A stretch of DNA of 64,000 nucleotides, taken from the NCBI GenBank assembly GCA_963805795.1, contig CAWDVG010000001.1, positions 372,001 to 436,000 of the forward strand, read 5' to 3'. Position 1 is the stretch's first letter, and each line of letters opens with the position of its first letter. The position numbers were made by a program, and so were the translations under genes. The stretch is from CAWARU01 sp963805795. GTDB taxonomy: Bacteria; Pseudomonadota; Gammaproteobacteria; UBA6186; Azoamicaceae. The notes beneath the pieces are model-generated. The model did no database searches. It was not told the origin of the DNA and saw only the letters and a program-made list of their open reading frames with translations. Positions 55,732-64,000 of the stretch are shown here, one piece after another.

Positions 55732-56578
55732 AAAACGGGTTATCACGGCCTTAGTATTAATTCCTCTTTTTGTTGTCCTTGTTTTATTTTCCAGAACGAT
55801 GGTTTTTAGCATTGTTTCTGGCATTATCATCACTTTGGCTGCCTGGGAGTGGACACGTCTAGCTGGTTTTAAAAGTGTATGGGGCCGCTTATTGGTTTTA
55901 TTGAGCATGCCGATTTTAGTATTCTGTGGTTTTGCTCTTTTACAATTCACCAGTAACGTTTCTTATGATGGTTACAACAGCTATGATTTTAATGCTTTTG
56001 AAAAAATAGTGAGAATGGTAAGTTTAGGGATCATACTATTTTGGATATTAGCCAGTATTGCTGTGACTGCCTATCCTAAAGGTAAAGCGATCTATCAGAG
56101 TAAAATATTAAATTTATTTATTGGAATATGTGTCTTATTTCCTGCTTATTTTTGTGCAATCGCGCTGCATGCAAGAGCACCGTATTGGTTGTTGTATGTT
56201 ATTATTTTGGTTTGTGCTGCAGATATCGCTGCCTATTTCAGCGGCAAAAGATGGGGTAAACATCATTTTAGCAAAGAGCTGAGTCCTGGAAAAACTATAG
56301 AAGGTGTTGCTGGAGCGATTGTAGCTGGCTTATTGGTGGCTTTAACAGGATTTTTTCTGCTGCGGGTAAGAGGGGATGTCCCAGCCATTGTTTGGTTTTT
56401 ATTGAATTTATTAACTATTTTATTTTCGATAGTGGGTGATTTATTTGAAAGCTTGTTTAAACGACAACAAGGCCTAAAAGACAGTGGTTCATTATTACCT
56501 GGTCATGGCGGTGTGATGGATAGGTTAGATAGTTTAACCGCGGCTATTCCCATATTCACCATTGTCTGGATACTTTGA
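55694..56578 (+). CDS. cdsA: Phosphatidate cytidylyltransferase
   Basis: Start ATG 55694 (GGAAAG upstream), inside the end of uppS; 294 residues. Makes CDP-diacylglycerol. LKKRVITALVLIPLF opens a protein of about seven membrane segments; AADIAAYFSGKRWGKHHFSK, SPGKTIEGVAGAIV and the signature SIVGDLFESLFKRQQGLKDS with LLPGHGGVMDRLDSL are intact. Confidence 0.97.
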   Translation: MNHNSLKITSPLKKRVITALVLIPLFVVLVLFSRTMVFSIVSGIIITLAAWEWTRLAGFKSVWGRLLVLLSMPILVFCGFALLQFTSNVSYDGYNSYDFNAFEKIVRMVSLGIILFWILASIAVTAYPKGKAIYQSKILNLFIGICVLFPAYFCAIALHARAPYWLLYVIILVCAADIAAYFSGKRWGKHHFSKELSPGKTIEGVAGAIVAGLLVALTGFFLLRVRGDVPAIVWFLLNLLTILFSIVGDLFESLFKRQQGLKDSGSLLPGHGGVMDRLDSLTAAIPIFTIVWIL

Positions 56579-56592
56579 GGAGTGCGCATATT

Positions 56593-56838
56593 ATGCAATT
56601 AGGTTTGTTTCAGCATAACAATGGCAATTTATATCACGTGATTGGCGTTTGTCGTCATGTGGAAACTTTGGAAGAAATGGTTGTTTATCGGGCCATGTAT
56701 AACGATTTTGGTTTATGGGTTCGACCAAAGGCTATGTTTCTAGAAAAAATCATCCATGAAGGTAAAGAAAGACCTCGTTTTCAGTTTATTCGTGAAGTAG
56801 GTACTGAAGCGCCGAAGTTAAGGGAAGAAAAGGGTTAA
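56593..56838 (+). CDS. DUF1653 family protein
   Basis: 81 residues from ATG 56593, ten bases after GAGGAG. GLFQHNNGNLYHVIGVCRHV, ETLEEMVVYRAMYNDFG and WVRPKAMFLEKI are the DUF1653 pattern. Function unknown. Placed directly behind cdsA, in the slot where dxr commonly follows. Confidence 0.9.
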   Translation: MQLGLFQHNNGNLYHVIGVCRHVETLEEMVVYRAMYNDFGLWVRPKAMFLEKIIHEGKERPRFQFIREVGTEAPKLREEKG

Positions 56839-56860
56839 ATGAAATTTCATGATTTCGAAT

Positions 56861-57304
56861 TTATGTAATTTTATCCAAATAAACCTTGATTTCTACCCGT
56901 GCACCCATGGCAGCTGCAGCCTTTTTTAGACTTCTTAAAGTCATATTGCAATTATATTCTAATCGCTGGTATTGCTGATAGGGTACCTTTAACCTTCTCG
57001 CAACATCTGATAAAGTTTTTCGTTGTGATAACCTCAAAATATGGAGTAATATGGGCGCAGCAACATCTACACTAACAGGAACAGGATATTCACCTTTACG
57101 AGCATGAGAAGGTAAAGGTATAACTCCATCATTTTCTGCAAGCGTTAATAATACTCCATCTAAGGCCTCTTGTGCGTTATGCAAAACTTCTTGAATGGAG
57201 TGACCCTCAGAAAACACATTTTTAAAGTCCCTAAAATGAACCAAAAAACAATCACCTTCTTTAGTTATTTTAGCATAATAGGTCAAGCTTATTTCTTTTG
57301 GCAT
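56861..57304 (-). CDS. HicB-like antitoxin without HicA
   Basis: 147 residues: an N-terminal HicB-like half-RNase-H fold (YYAKITKEGDCFLVHFRDFK, EGHSIQEVLHNAQEALDGVL) and a C-terminal helix-turn-helix (SDVARRLKVPYQQYQRLEYN). A HicA toxin gene, normally adjacent and about 60 codons long, is not seen on either side. It is read against its neighbours, between cdsA/DUF1653 and the mevalonate operon, and its upstream region overlaps the promoter area of that operon, so it could act as a repressor. Confidence 0.82.
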   Translation of the reverse strand: MPKEISLTYYAKITKEGDCFLVHFRDFKNVFSEGHSIQEVLHNAQEALDGVLLTLAENDGVIPLPSHARKGEYPVPVSVDVAAPILLHILRLSQRKTLSDVARRLKVPYQQYQRLEYNCNMTLRSLKKAAAAMGARVEIKVYLDKIT

Positions 57305-57345
57305 ATACCTACCTTTTATATAAGCCAGTCAACATAATTATGCCC

Positions 57346-57375
57346 TTGTAAAGTATCGCTCAGAGACCGTATAAT
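57346..57375 (+). promoter_or_regulatory. Promoter of the mevalonate operon
   Basis: TTGTAA (57346-57351), 18 bases, then a perfect TATAAT (57370-57375). The HMG-CoA reductase start (TTG 57413) lies 38 bases on, behind GAGGTAAAG. The site is within 45 bases of the divergent hicB-like start. Confidence 0.6.
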
Positions 57376-57412
57376 ACAGCCTCAGATTCTTAAGCCCATT
57401 TGAGGTAAAGAC

Positions 57413-58471
57413 TTGAAAAATACCCAGTCGATTGCAGCCATTCCGATGCGAAGCATAGGTCCCATTAAAATAATGGGCTCTGTACTTGAGGCAGAAGTTA
57501 AAGTACCTTTGGCGACCTTTGAATCGCCCCTTTGGCCTTCTACCAACAGGGGCGCTACTATGTCACGCCTTTGTGATGGCATACGGGTAACATTGGTGCA
57601 TGATTGCATGACTCGTTCCATTTTGGTTGAAGCCGCTGATGCTCAGTATTTATATCAAATTGTATCCGATATAAAAAAATCACGATCCAAATTAGAGGAA
57701 GTTGTACAAACAACCAGTCGTTTTGCCAAATTAAAAGAGTGGGATAGCCAAATTGTCGGAAAATTACTGTATTTAAGATTTTCAATATCGACTGGCGATG
57801 CCGCTGGACATAATATGGTGACTATCGCTGCTGAAGCACTTTTAAATTGGATCTTAAAGCAGTACCCGCAACTCGATTATGTTTCTATTTCTGGGAATTA
57901 TTGTAGCGATAAAAAAGCAACCGCTGTAAACGGTATACTCGGGCGCGGCAAATATGTGATTGCAGAAATGCACATTCCAGCTTTCATTTGTCAACGTTAT
58001 TTAAAAACCACTCCAGAAAAAATAGTGCAACTCAATATCAAGAAAAATTTAATCGGCAGTATTATTGCTGGCAGTATTCGTACCGCCAATGCTCATTTTG
58101 CCAATATGTTATTAGCTTTTTATTTAGCAACAGGACAAGACGCAGCCAATATCATTGAAGGATCGCAAGGTATTGTGCATACAGACATTACAGAAGAAAA
58201 AGATCTGTACTTTTCTGTAACCCTCCCCAATCTCATTATAGGTACCGTTGGCAACGGAAAAACTTTAGATTTTGTAAAAGAAAACTTGCAAATGATGGGT
58301 TGTTTAGAGAATCGGAAACCGGGAGAAAACGCGGCACGCTTGGCTGCAATCGCAGCCGCCACCGTTTTATGTGGCGAGCTCTCTTTATTGGCTGCACAAA
58401 CCAACCCGGGTGAGCTGATGAAAAGTCATATGCGATTAGAACGTTTAGAAAAGGTGAAGGAAACATGTTAA
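57413..58471 (+). CDS. mvaA: Hydroxymethylglutaryl-CoA reductase, class I-like
   Basis: 352 residues from TTG 57413. Reduces HMG-CoA to mevalonate. Catalytic Glu in ATFESPLWPSTNRGA, Lys in SGNYCSDKKATAVNGILGRG, Asp in TGQDAANIIEGS and His in ELMKSHMRLER; the cofactor motif is STGDAAGHNMVT. The C-terminal K-S-H-M and SGNYC-DKK text are of class I (eukaryote/archaea type) rather than class II. Short: it lacks the N-terminal part ahead of the core. Overlaps mvaS by 7 bases. Confidence 0.92.
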   Translation: MKNTQSIAAIPMRSIGPIKIMGSVLEAEVKVPLATFESPLWPSTNRGATMSRLCDGIRVTLVHDCMTRSILVEAADAQYLYQIVSDIKKSRSKLEEVVQTTSRFAKLKEWDSQIVGKLLYLRFSISTGDAAGHNMVTIAAEALLNWILKQYPQLDYVSISGNYCSDKKATAVNGILGRGKYVIAEMHIPAFICQRYLKTTPEKIVQLNIKKNLIGSIIAGSIRTANAHFANMLLAFYLATGQDAANIIEGSQGIVHTDITEEKDLYFSVTLPNLIIGTVGNGKTLDFVKENLQMMGCLENRKPGENAARLAAIAAATVLCGELSLLAAQTNPGELMKSHMRLERLEKVKETC

Positions 58472-59646
58472 AAGTCGGCATCGATGCAATGAGTTTTTAC
58501 ACACCGCATTATTATCTTGATTTGAAAGAATTAGCGGCGGCCCGGTCAGTGGATGTGAATAAATTTTATCAAGGCCTAGGGCAGGAAAAAATGGCGGTGC
58601 TCCCCCCAGATGAAGACGTTGTGACAATGGCGGCAGATGCTGGCCATCGTGTTTTGCGTCATATCGATGTTAATGATATCGAGTTACTTTTGTTCGCTAC
58701 GGAAAGTGCTGTGGACCAATCAAAAGCAGCAGGTATTTTTGTGCATCATTTATTAAAACTGCCCTCTCGTTGTAGAGTAGTTGAATTAAAACAGGCTTGC
58801 TATAGCGCTACTGTAGGTCTACAAATGGCCATTACCATGCTAAAACAAACACCGAATAAAAAAGTGCTTCTCATTGCTTCTGATGTGGCTAAATACGGCC
58901 TCAATACCTCGGGTGAATCTTCGCAAGGGGGAGCAGCGGTTGCTATGATTATCTCAGCAAATCCTCGATTACTCGAAATAGAACCGGAAGCCGGCTTTTA
59001 TACCGAAGATGTGATGGATTTTTGGCGCCCTAATTATCGCGAAGAAGCTTTAGTCGATGGTAAATATTCTTGTGAAGTCTACTTAAGAGTTGCTCAACGC
59101 ACTTGGGAACAATATGCAGAACTATCCAATCGAGGTTTTTCGGATCATGCTCGTTTTTGTTACCATGTCCCAGTCCCAAAATTGGTAGAAAAAGCCCATC
59201 AATGCTTAGCTAAATTTAATGGTTTGCCTAGACTTTCTACCTTGGAATTGGAAGAGCAATTAGGTCATTCTTTACGTTATGGTCGTAGTGTAGGAAATTG
59301 CTATACAGCAGCCTTGTATTTAAGTTTAATTTCTCTATTAGAACATGCCCCTAGCCATTTTGCGAATAAGCGTATTGGCTTTTACAGTTATGGTTCCGGA
59401 TGTATAGGGGAATTTTTCAGTGGTATTGTTCAAGAAAATTATTTTGAAATGCTTGATACCATCTACCATCAAAAAATGCTTGCCGCAAGACAAGCGCTTT
59501 CTTTTGAACAATATGAAGATTTCTATGGTTTTCGACACCCCGTCGATGGGGCTACCGTCACCTTAGGTGATCATGCAAAGGGTCGATTCCGCTTGGCAGG
59601 TCATGAAAATCATAAACGTCGATACGAGACATTAAAAAATGACTAA
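58465..59646 (+). CDS. mvaS: Hydroxymethylglutaryl-CoA synthase
   Basis: 393 residues. Condenses acetyl-CoA with acetoacetyl-CoA. Catalytic Glu in LLLFATESAVDQSKAAG, Cys in VVELKQACYSATVGLQMAI, His in GFSDHARFCYHVPVPKLV; SVGNCYTAALYLSLISLL and FYSYGSGCIGEFFSG are also conserved. The ATG lies inside the end of the reductase gene; the end overlaps the next gene by 8 bases. Confidence 0.96.
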   Translation: MLKVGIDAMSFYTPHYYLDLKELAAARSVDVNKFYQGLGQEKMAVLPPDEDVVTMAADAGHRVLRHIDVNDIELLLFATESAVDQSKAAGIFVHHLLKLPSRCRVVELKQACYSATVGLQMAITMLKQTPNKKVLLIASDVAKYGLNTSGESSQGGAAVAMIISANPRLLEIEPEAGFYTEDVMDFWRPNYREEALVDGKYSCEVYLRVAQRTWEQYAELSNRGFSDHARFCYHVPVPKLVEKAHQCLAKFNGLPRLSTLELEEQLGHSLRYGRSVGNCYTAALYLSLISLLEHAPSHFANKRIGFYSYGSGCIGEFFSGIVQENYFEMLDTIYHQKMLAARQALSFEQYEDFYGFRHPVDGATVTLGDHAKGRFRLAGHENHKRRYETLKND

Positions 59647-60745
59647 CCCAACTCTGCAGTCGTTGGGGAATGTTCTTGAACCTCTCGCTGCATTAGCTAA
59701 AAATAAAGGTAACAGCGGAATTTTAGAAAAAGGGAAGCAACTCAAAGCACGTGCGCCTGCAAAACTGATTCTTTCTGGGGAACATGCAGTGGTTTACGGC
59801 ATGCCGGCAATTGCCATGGCTGTGAATCGCTATGCCGAAAGTAGCATCTTAACCCATACTGCACCTAATATTTTTTTTAATTTCTTAAATTTAAAATACG
59901 CAAAATCGATTACTCTGAGCACCTTATTAGGCTATAAAAAGCGCATACAAGAACAATACCATGCTTTTCTAGAAGGTCATTGCAGCATTCGTGAAGTTTT
60001 AAAAATGCCTTTTGAGTTATTACAATTCACCGTCACCAATCTTTTTGAAACTTTAAATATACCATTAGCGCAAGGGGTCGAAATTCGTTCGAGCTCTAAT
60101 ATCCCCATGGGCTGCGGAATGGGATCTTCTGCTGCGGCTATCATGAGCACTTTATTTGCACTTTCACATTTTTATCAATTGGATATTGATCCTATTCGTT
60201 TTATTAGCCTTGGTCGCGAAGCAGAAAATTTACAACATGGGAGATCCAGTGGCTTGGATTTACAATTAGTCATGCGAGGCGGTTGTCTTAAGTTCCAAGA
60301 GGGACATATTGAACCTCGAGCGCTCCCTGCACTCCCTATCCTGCTGGTACATAGCGGGAAACCAGAAACCACAACGGGCCAATGTGTTTCAGCAGTCGCT
60401 CGGCATTTTCAAAAAAGTAATATTGCAAAACGTTTTGAAGAAGTAACTCTTTTTTTAGAACAAGTCCTTGGCAATCATGATCTGGAATCCATTATCGCTG
60501 GTGTTCGAGAAAATCATCGCTTATTAGTGCAAATTGGCGTTGTCCCAGAAAAAGTACAGCATTTTATTGCTGAAATTGAAAAGGAGGGTGGAGCTGCCAA
60601 AATATGTGGTGCCGGGGCTGTTGGTGGGGAAAAGGGTGGTATTCTTTGGGTAATCACTAAAACCGATATTTCAAAATTACTCCGCACATTTGGTTACGCG
60701 TCTTATTACGTGGAAGGTGATCAACATGGCACAAGAATTATATAA
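59639..60745 (+). CDS. mvaK1: Mevalonate kinase
   Basis: 368 residues, GHMP kinase. RAPAKLILSGEHAVVYGMPA (substrate side), NIPMGCGMGSSAAAIMSTLF (ATP loop), GRSSGLDLQLVMRGG and the closing KICGAGAVGGEKGGILWV. The N-terminal 35 residues precede the conserved fold. Assigned as mevalonate rather than phosphomevalonate kinase from HAVVYG-P and from the operon needing both. Confidence 0.88.
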   Translation: MTNPTLQSLGNVLEPLAALAKNKGNSGILEKGKQLKARAPAKLILSGEHAVVYGMPAIAMAVNRYAESSILTHTAPNIFFNFLNLKYAKSITLSTLLGYKKRIQEQYHAFLEGHCSIREVLKMPFELLQFTVTNLFETLNIPLAQGVEIRSSSNIPMGCGMGSSAAAIMSTLFALSHFYQLDIDPIRFISLGREAENLQHGRSSGLDLQLVMRGGCLKFQEGHIEPRALPALPILLVHSGKPETTTGQCVSAVARHFQKSNIAKRFEEVTLFLEQVLGNHDLESIIAGVRENHRLLVQIGVVPEKVQHFIAEIEKEGGAAKICGAGAVGGEKGGILWVITKTDISKLLRTFGYASYYVEGDQHGTRII

Positions 60746-61700
60746 GGCTAAGGCCTCAGGTTCTTTGATGTTGATGGGGGAACATGCCGTATTACATGCA
60801 AGACCCGCCTTAGTTGCAGCCATAGATCAATATATCCATGTCACTTTAATACCAAGGCAAGATAAAACTATTAAATTGATTTCAAATTTAGGAACTAAAG
60901 AACTCAGTCTAGATAGCATAGAAGATGACATAGCAACAGTCGAACCCTTTAAGTTTGTATTAACAGCCATTCAAAGTTTTCAATCCTATTTAGCTTCTGA
61001 TTTTTCTTTATCTAGAGGTTTTGCATCTGGGTTTGAATTACATATTCAATCTGATTTTTCTGAAAAAATTGGCTTTGGATCTTCAGCAGCCGTTGTGGTG
61101 GCTACCATAAAAGTGCTGCAAGCATTTATGAATCATATGAATTTAAAAAGCAGTTCGGAACAAGATACTTTTCGATTGGCTAAATCTGCCGTATTAAAAG
61201 TACAAGGTCAAGGTTCGGGCGCGGATGTAGCTGCAAGTGTTTTTGGTGGGGTGGTTTATTATCAAAATGGTCAACCTCAAAAATTGGTTGATGATCAAGA
61301 TGAATTTCCCACTATTCAAGCCATCTATTCTGGAAATAAAATCCCAACGCCCGTTGTTATCGCATTTGTACAACAATCTCGTGAAAAACATCCCTCGCTT
61401 TTCGAACCTATTTTTGATGCCATTGCCGCTTGTACTGTGCAAGCTCGAGATGCTCTTTTGAAAAAAGATTGGCTTAGTTTTGGAGAATTAATGAATATTC
61501 ATCATGGGTTGCAGTCCGCCATGGGTTTATCCAATACTATTTTAGAATCACTCGTGTATAAATTACGTCATACCTTAGGCATTGTTGGAGCGAAAATTTC
61601 AGGCGCTGGACTTGGGGATTGTGTTATCGGAATTGGAAATATTAAAGAAACATTGGGTTCAAATCATATTTCTTTGAAGCTTGGAACGGGGTGTGGTTAG
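60726..61700 (+). CDS. mvaK2: Phosphomevalonate kinase (second GHMP kinase)
   Basis: Start ATG 60726 within the end of the previous gene; 324 residues. KASGSLMLMGEHAVLHARPA, FSEKIGFGSSAAVVVATIKV (ATP loop), GQGSGADVAASVFGGVVYYQ and GAKISGAGLGDCVIGIG. It resembles mevalonate kinase too; phosphomevalonate kinase is inferred because every other step is filled. A phosphatase-type alternative pathway is less likely as MvaD is present. Confidence 0.75.
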   Translation: MAQELYKAKASGSLMLMGEHAVLHARPALVAAIDQYIHVTLIPRQDKTIKLISNLGTKELSLDSIEDDIATVEPFKFVLTAIQSFQSYLASDFSLSRGFASGFELHIQSDFSEKIGFGSSAAVVVATIKVLQAFMNHMNLKSSSEQDTFRLAKSAVLKVQGQGSGADVAASVFGGVVYYQNGQPQKLVDDQDEFPTIQAIYSGNKIPTPVVIAFVQQSREKHPSLFEPIFDAIAACTVQARDALLKKDWLSFGELMNIHHGLQSAMGLSNTILESLVYKLRHTLGIVGAKISGAGLGDCVIGIGNIKETLGSNHISLKLGTGCG

Positions 61701-61701
61701 G

Positions 61702-62814
61702 ATGGCTATCAATATAAAGGGGGACAACAAGACTCAGATAAAAACTATCATCCATCACATTTTGCAGGGCCAACCCGCTTTGCCACAACAATCTTTCGGC
61801 CAAGCCTTTGCCCCTGCTAATATTGCGCTTTGCAAATATTGGGGCAAACGTGATGAAACGCTTAATTTGCCACTTACCAATAGTTTATCTGTTTCTTTAG
61901 GAACTTATGGTGCAGTCACAAAAATTTCAGAAATCGACGAAAAAAAAGATAGTATTTGGGTTAATAATTTAGAATTAACCCAAGAAAATCAAGCCGTAAA
62001 CAATCAAGAAATTAAAAATGAATCCAGAAGCCACCAAACTCAATTCAACTCAGTTCAACAACATAGCTTTTGTACTAGACTAACTTCTTTCTTAGATTTA
62101 TTCCGAAGAACTCCTAATACATATTTTAGAGTCGAAACGGAAGTCAACATTCCCATTGCTGCGGGACTGGCTTCTTCCGCCTGCGGCTTTGCCGCTTTAG
62201 TAAAAGCATTATCCGAACTCTATCGATGGAGTATTGAAAAAAATCAATTATCCCTATTAGCGCGACTAGGCAGTGGATCTGCTTGTCGTTCACTGTGGGA
62301 TGGATTTGTAGAATGGGAAAAAGGCGAACGATTAGATGGCTTAGATAGTCATGGCATTTATCTTTCGCACACTTTTCCAGATTTGCGAATTGGCCTTTTT
62401 ATTGTTAATGAAACCCAGAAACCTATCTCTTCACGTTTAGCCATGAAAAACACCAAAGAGAGTTCATTATTCTTTTCACACTGGCCAGAAAAAGTGAAAC
62501 AAGATTTGCTTGCAATCAAAACAGCTATTCATACTCAAAACTTTGCTTTATTGGGTAGCAGTGCAGAATCGAATGCATTGGCCATGCATGCCTTAATGAT
62601 GACGGCCAACCCACCGATTCTTTACATGACCCCAGAAACCATTCAGGGCATGCAAGAAGTATGGCGTTGCCGAGCCGAGGGCTTATCTGTCTATTTTACC
62701 CAAGATGCTGGGCCGAACTTAAAATTACTATTTTTAGAACAAGACCGTCAAACTATTCTGGAGCGTTTTACAGGCCTTAGTATTATCGATCCTTTCGCGA
62801 GAAATTATGAGTAA
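61702..62814 (+). CDS. mvaD: Diphosphomevalonate decarboxylase
   Basis: Start ATG 61702, one base after the previous stop; 370 residues. Makes IPP. ANIALCKYWGKRDETLNLPL, TNSLSVSLGTYGAVTKI, IPIAAGLASSACGFAALVKA, LGSGSACRSLWDGFVEWEKG and TQDAGPNLKLLFL are the family's motifs; the catalytic Asp of the last is present. Confidence 0.95.
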   Translation: MAINIKGDNKTQIKTIIHHILQGQPALPQQSFGQAFAPANIALCKYWGKRDETLNLPLTNSLSVSLGTYGAVTKISEIDEKKDSIWVNNLELTQENQAVNNQEIKNESRSHQTQFNSVQQHSFCTRLTSFLDLFRRTPNTYFRVETEVNIPIAAGLASSACGFAALVKALSELYRWSIEKNQLSLLARLGSGSACRSLWDGFVEWEKGERLDGLDSHGIYLSHTFPDLRIGLFIVNETQKPISSRLAMKNTKESSLFFSHWPEKVKQDLLAIKTAIHTQNFALLGSSAESNALAMHALMMTANPPILYMTPETIQGMQEVWRCRAEGLSVYFTQDAGPNLKLLFLEQDRQTILERFTGLSIIDPFARNYE

Positions 62815-63370
62815 ACCGATATTAACTCTTACACAGCCTGAGAGGGTTGTTTTGGTAGATGCTGAAGATCAGGAAATCGGCACGGAAGAAAAAATGCTTG
62901 CCCATGAACTAGGGTTATTACATCGTGCGTTCTCTGTTTTTATTTATCGATATAGAGATCAAGATCAGGCTTTAGAATTTTTATTACAAAAACGACAAAT
63001 CACAAAATACCATTGTGGCGGCTTATGGACCAATACTTGTTGCAGCCATCCCCGTCAACAGGAACCCATCCTCGATGCAGGTCAAAGACGTCTAAAAGAA
63101 GAAATGTCTTTGGATATTCCATTAAAATCTGCGGGCTCCTTTATCTATCAAGCCAGCTTCAATAATGGATTAACCGAACATGAATTCGATCATGTGCTCA
63201 TTGGAGAGTATAATGGAATAGATCCGATTCAGATTGATCCCTTAGAGGTAGATGAGTATCGCTGGATAAGCTTAGAGATGCTCCAAAGAGATCTTTCAGA
63301 AAGTCCCTTGCTTTATACCCCTTGGATTAAACCCGCGTTGCACATTGCTTTGGAGGCCTTGTCCCTATGA
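62807..63370 (+). CDS. idi: Isopentenyl-diphosphate isomerase type 1
   Basis: 187 residues, Nudix-like. ITKYHCGGLWTNTCCSHPRQ with the catalytic Cys, RRLKEEMSLDIPL (Nudix-type box) and FNNGLTEHEFDHVLIGEYNG with the metal/acid residues. Overlaps mvaD by 8 bases and rseP by 4 (ATGA). Confidence 0.96.
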   Translation: MSKPILTLTQPERVVLVDAEDQEIGTEEKMLAHELGLLHRAFSVFIYRYRDQDQALEFLLQKRQITKYHCGGLWTNTCCSHPRQQEPILDAGQRRLKEEMSLDIPLKSAGSFIYQASFNNGLTEHEFDHVLIGEYNGIDPIQIDPLEVDEYRWISLEMLQRDLSESPLLYTPWIKPALHIALEALSL

Positions 63371-64000
63371 GCCCAATTTTAGTCTCAATTTTTGGTTTTA
63401 TTCTGGCCATCGGAATTTTAGTTATTGTGCATGAGTCTGGCCATTTTTGGGTGGCTCGTTTTTTTGGCATACGGGTGTTACGTTTTTCTGTTGGCTTTGG
63501 GCGTCGTCTTTTTCATTGGTTTGATAAATCAGGCACTGAATATGTAATTGCCAGTATTCCTTTAGGTGGGTACGTTGCTCTACTAGGAGAGAAAAAAGAA
63601 CAGCCACTTTCAGGCTCAGAACATCATGAGGCTTATTGTTATAAACCCGTTTGGATTCGTATGTTAGTATTGCTAGCAGGCCCAAGTTTTAACCTCTTGT
63701 TTGCCTTTCTTGCTTATTGGCTCATGTTCATTATTGGTATTACTTCCATGGCTCCTGTCCTTGGAAATTTACCGAAAGGTTCTATAGCTCAACTAGCAGG
63801 ATTACAAGCAAAGCAAGAAATCATATCCATTGATAATAAACTAACCCCCAGCTGGGAAAAAGTATCCATAGCACTAATGGATGCCATTGGAAATGAACAG
63901 TCTGTTGAAATTCAAGTTCGTGAAAAGGATCAACCGCTTCAAACACATATCCTTGATTTGTCGAGCTTAGAAAAGCATGGGGTTGATGGCGATATTATTA
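63367..64000 (+). CDS. rseP: RseP, site-2 zinc metalloprotease, 3' end beyond the window
   Basis: ATG 63367 overlaps the idi stop. 211 residues are visible. Cleaves anti-sigma factors in the inner membrane. HExxH is in VIVHESGHFWVARFFGIRVL; RFSVGFGRRLF and ASIPLGGYVALLGEKKE follow; the second membrane segment starts with MLVLLAGPSFNLLFAFLAYW. A PDZ domain begins at about residue 125 (LPKGSIAQLAGLQAKQEIIS). Confidence 0.96.
   Translation, partial: MSPILVSIFGFILAIGILVIVHESGHFWVARFFGIRVLRFSVGFGRRLFHWFDKSGTEYVIASIPLGGYVALLGEKKEQPLSGSEHHEAYCYKPVWIRMLVLLAGPSFNLLFAFLAYWLMFIIGITSMAPVLGNLPKGSIAQLAGLQAKQEIISIDNKLTPSWEKVSIALMDAIGNEQSVEIQVREKDQPLQTHILDLSSLEKHGVDGDII

Noticed and set aside
1..64000. CRISPR arrays, tRNA and rRNA genes
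   Set aside because: No spaced direct-repeat array was seen, and I found no cloverleaf with a TTCGA arm or ribosomal RNA sequence.

Overview
The window is chromosomal DNA of an AT-rich gammaproteobacterium of the order Legionellales. The call rests on a nearly continuous dot/icm type IVB secretion locus and on gene order around rpsB/map. Relatives of Coxiella, Aquicella, Berkiella or Diplorickettsia fit best, because the two Legionella dot/icm regions are merged here into one cluster. I cannot name a species.

Layout. (1) 1-3.4 kb: the end of a CheB/CheR-type fusion (frameshifted) and a PAS histidine kinase. (2) 3.4-28 kb: dot/icm block A. On the minus strand are icmT, a dotJ-like gene, icmL, icmK, icmE, icmG, icmC, two icmD copies, icmJ, a glycosyltransferase-like gene, icmB and tphA, plus dotDCB. 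On the plus strand are two more icmL paralogues, then icmS, icmP and icmO. A decayed BrnT/BrnA toxin-antitoxin pair sits between icmJ and icmB. (3) 28-38 kb: an island bounded by two IS982-type copies in the same orientation. Its cargo is a secreted HAD phosphatase, a 906-residue STAND/NB-ARC-like NTPase with a mitochondrial-presequence-like N-terminus, a P-loop kinase, a 54-residue ORF and an IS4 remnant. The right IS982 copy is itself split by a 1.9-kb ISAs1-type element carrying a GIY-YIG nuclease. (4) 38-46.7 kb: dot/icm block B: two unknown genes, dotA, icmV, icmW, a small exported protein, icmX and a split BCCT-like membrane protein. (5) 46.6-51.4 kb: a minus-strand group of map, a serine recombinase that has lost its catalytic residues, two unknown genes and a frameshifted cytochrome P450. 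(6) 51.7-64 kb: rpsB-tsf-pyrH-frr-uppS-cdsA, then a complete mevalonate operon (HMG-CoA reductase, HMG-CoA synthase, two GHMP kinases, MvaD, Idi) directly fused to rseP. In most gammaproteobacteria dxr of the MEP pathway occupies this slot.

Together, the Dot/Icm genes supply the core channel (DotC/D/G/H), inner-membrane parts (DotA, IcmV, DotI/J, DotE/P/F), ATPases (DotB, DotO, DotL) and the IcmS/IcmW adaptors. icmQ, icmR, icmN, icmF and icmH/dotU are not in the window. The mevalonate operon supplies IPP/DMAPP to UppS, encoded next door.

Caution: tsf, pyrH, frr and icmO/dotL are broken by many single-base indels although the reading resumes with conserved residues each time. Since three of these genes are normally essential, sequencing or assembly error is the likeliest cause, and the frameshifts in cheR, the P450, the BCCT-like gene and one IS982 copy should be read with the same doubt.
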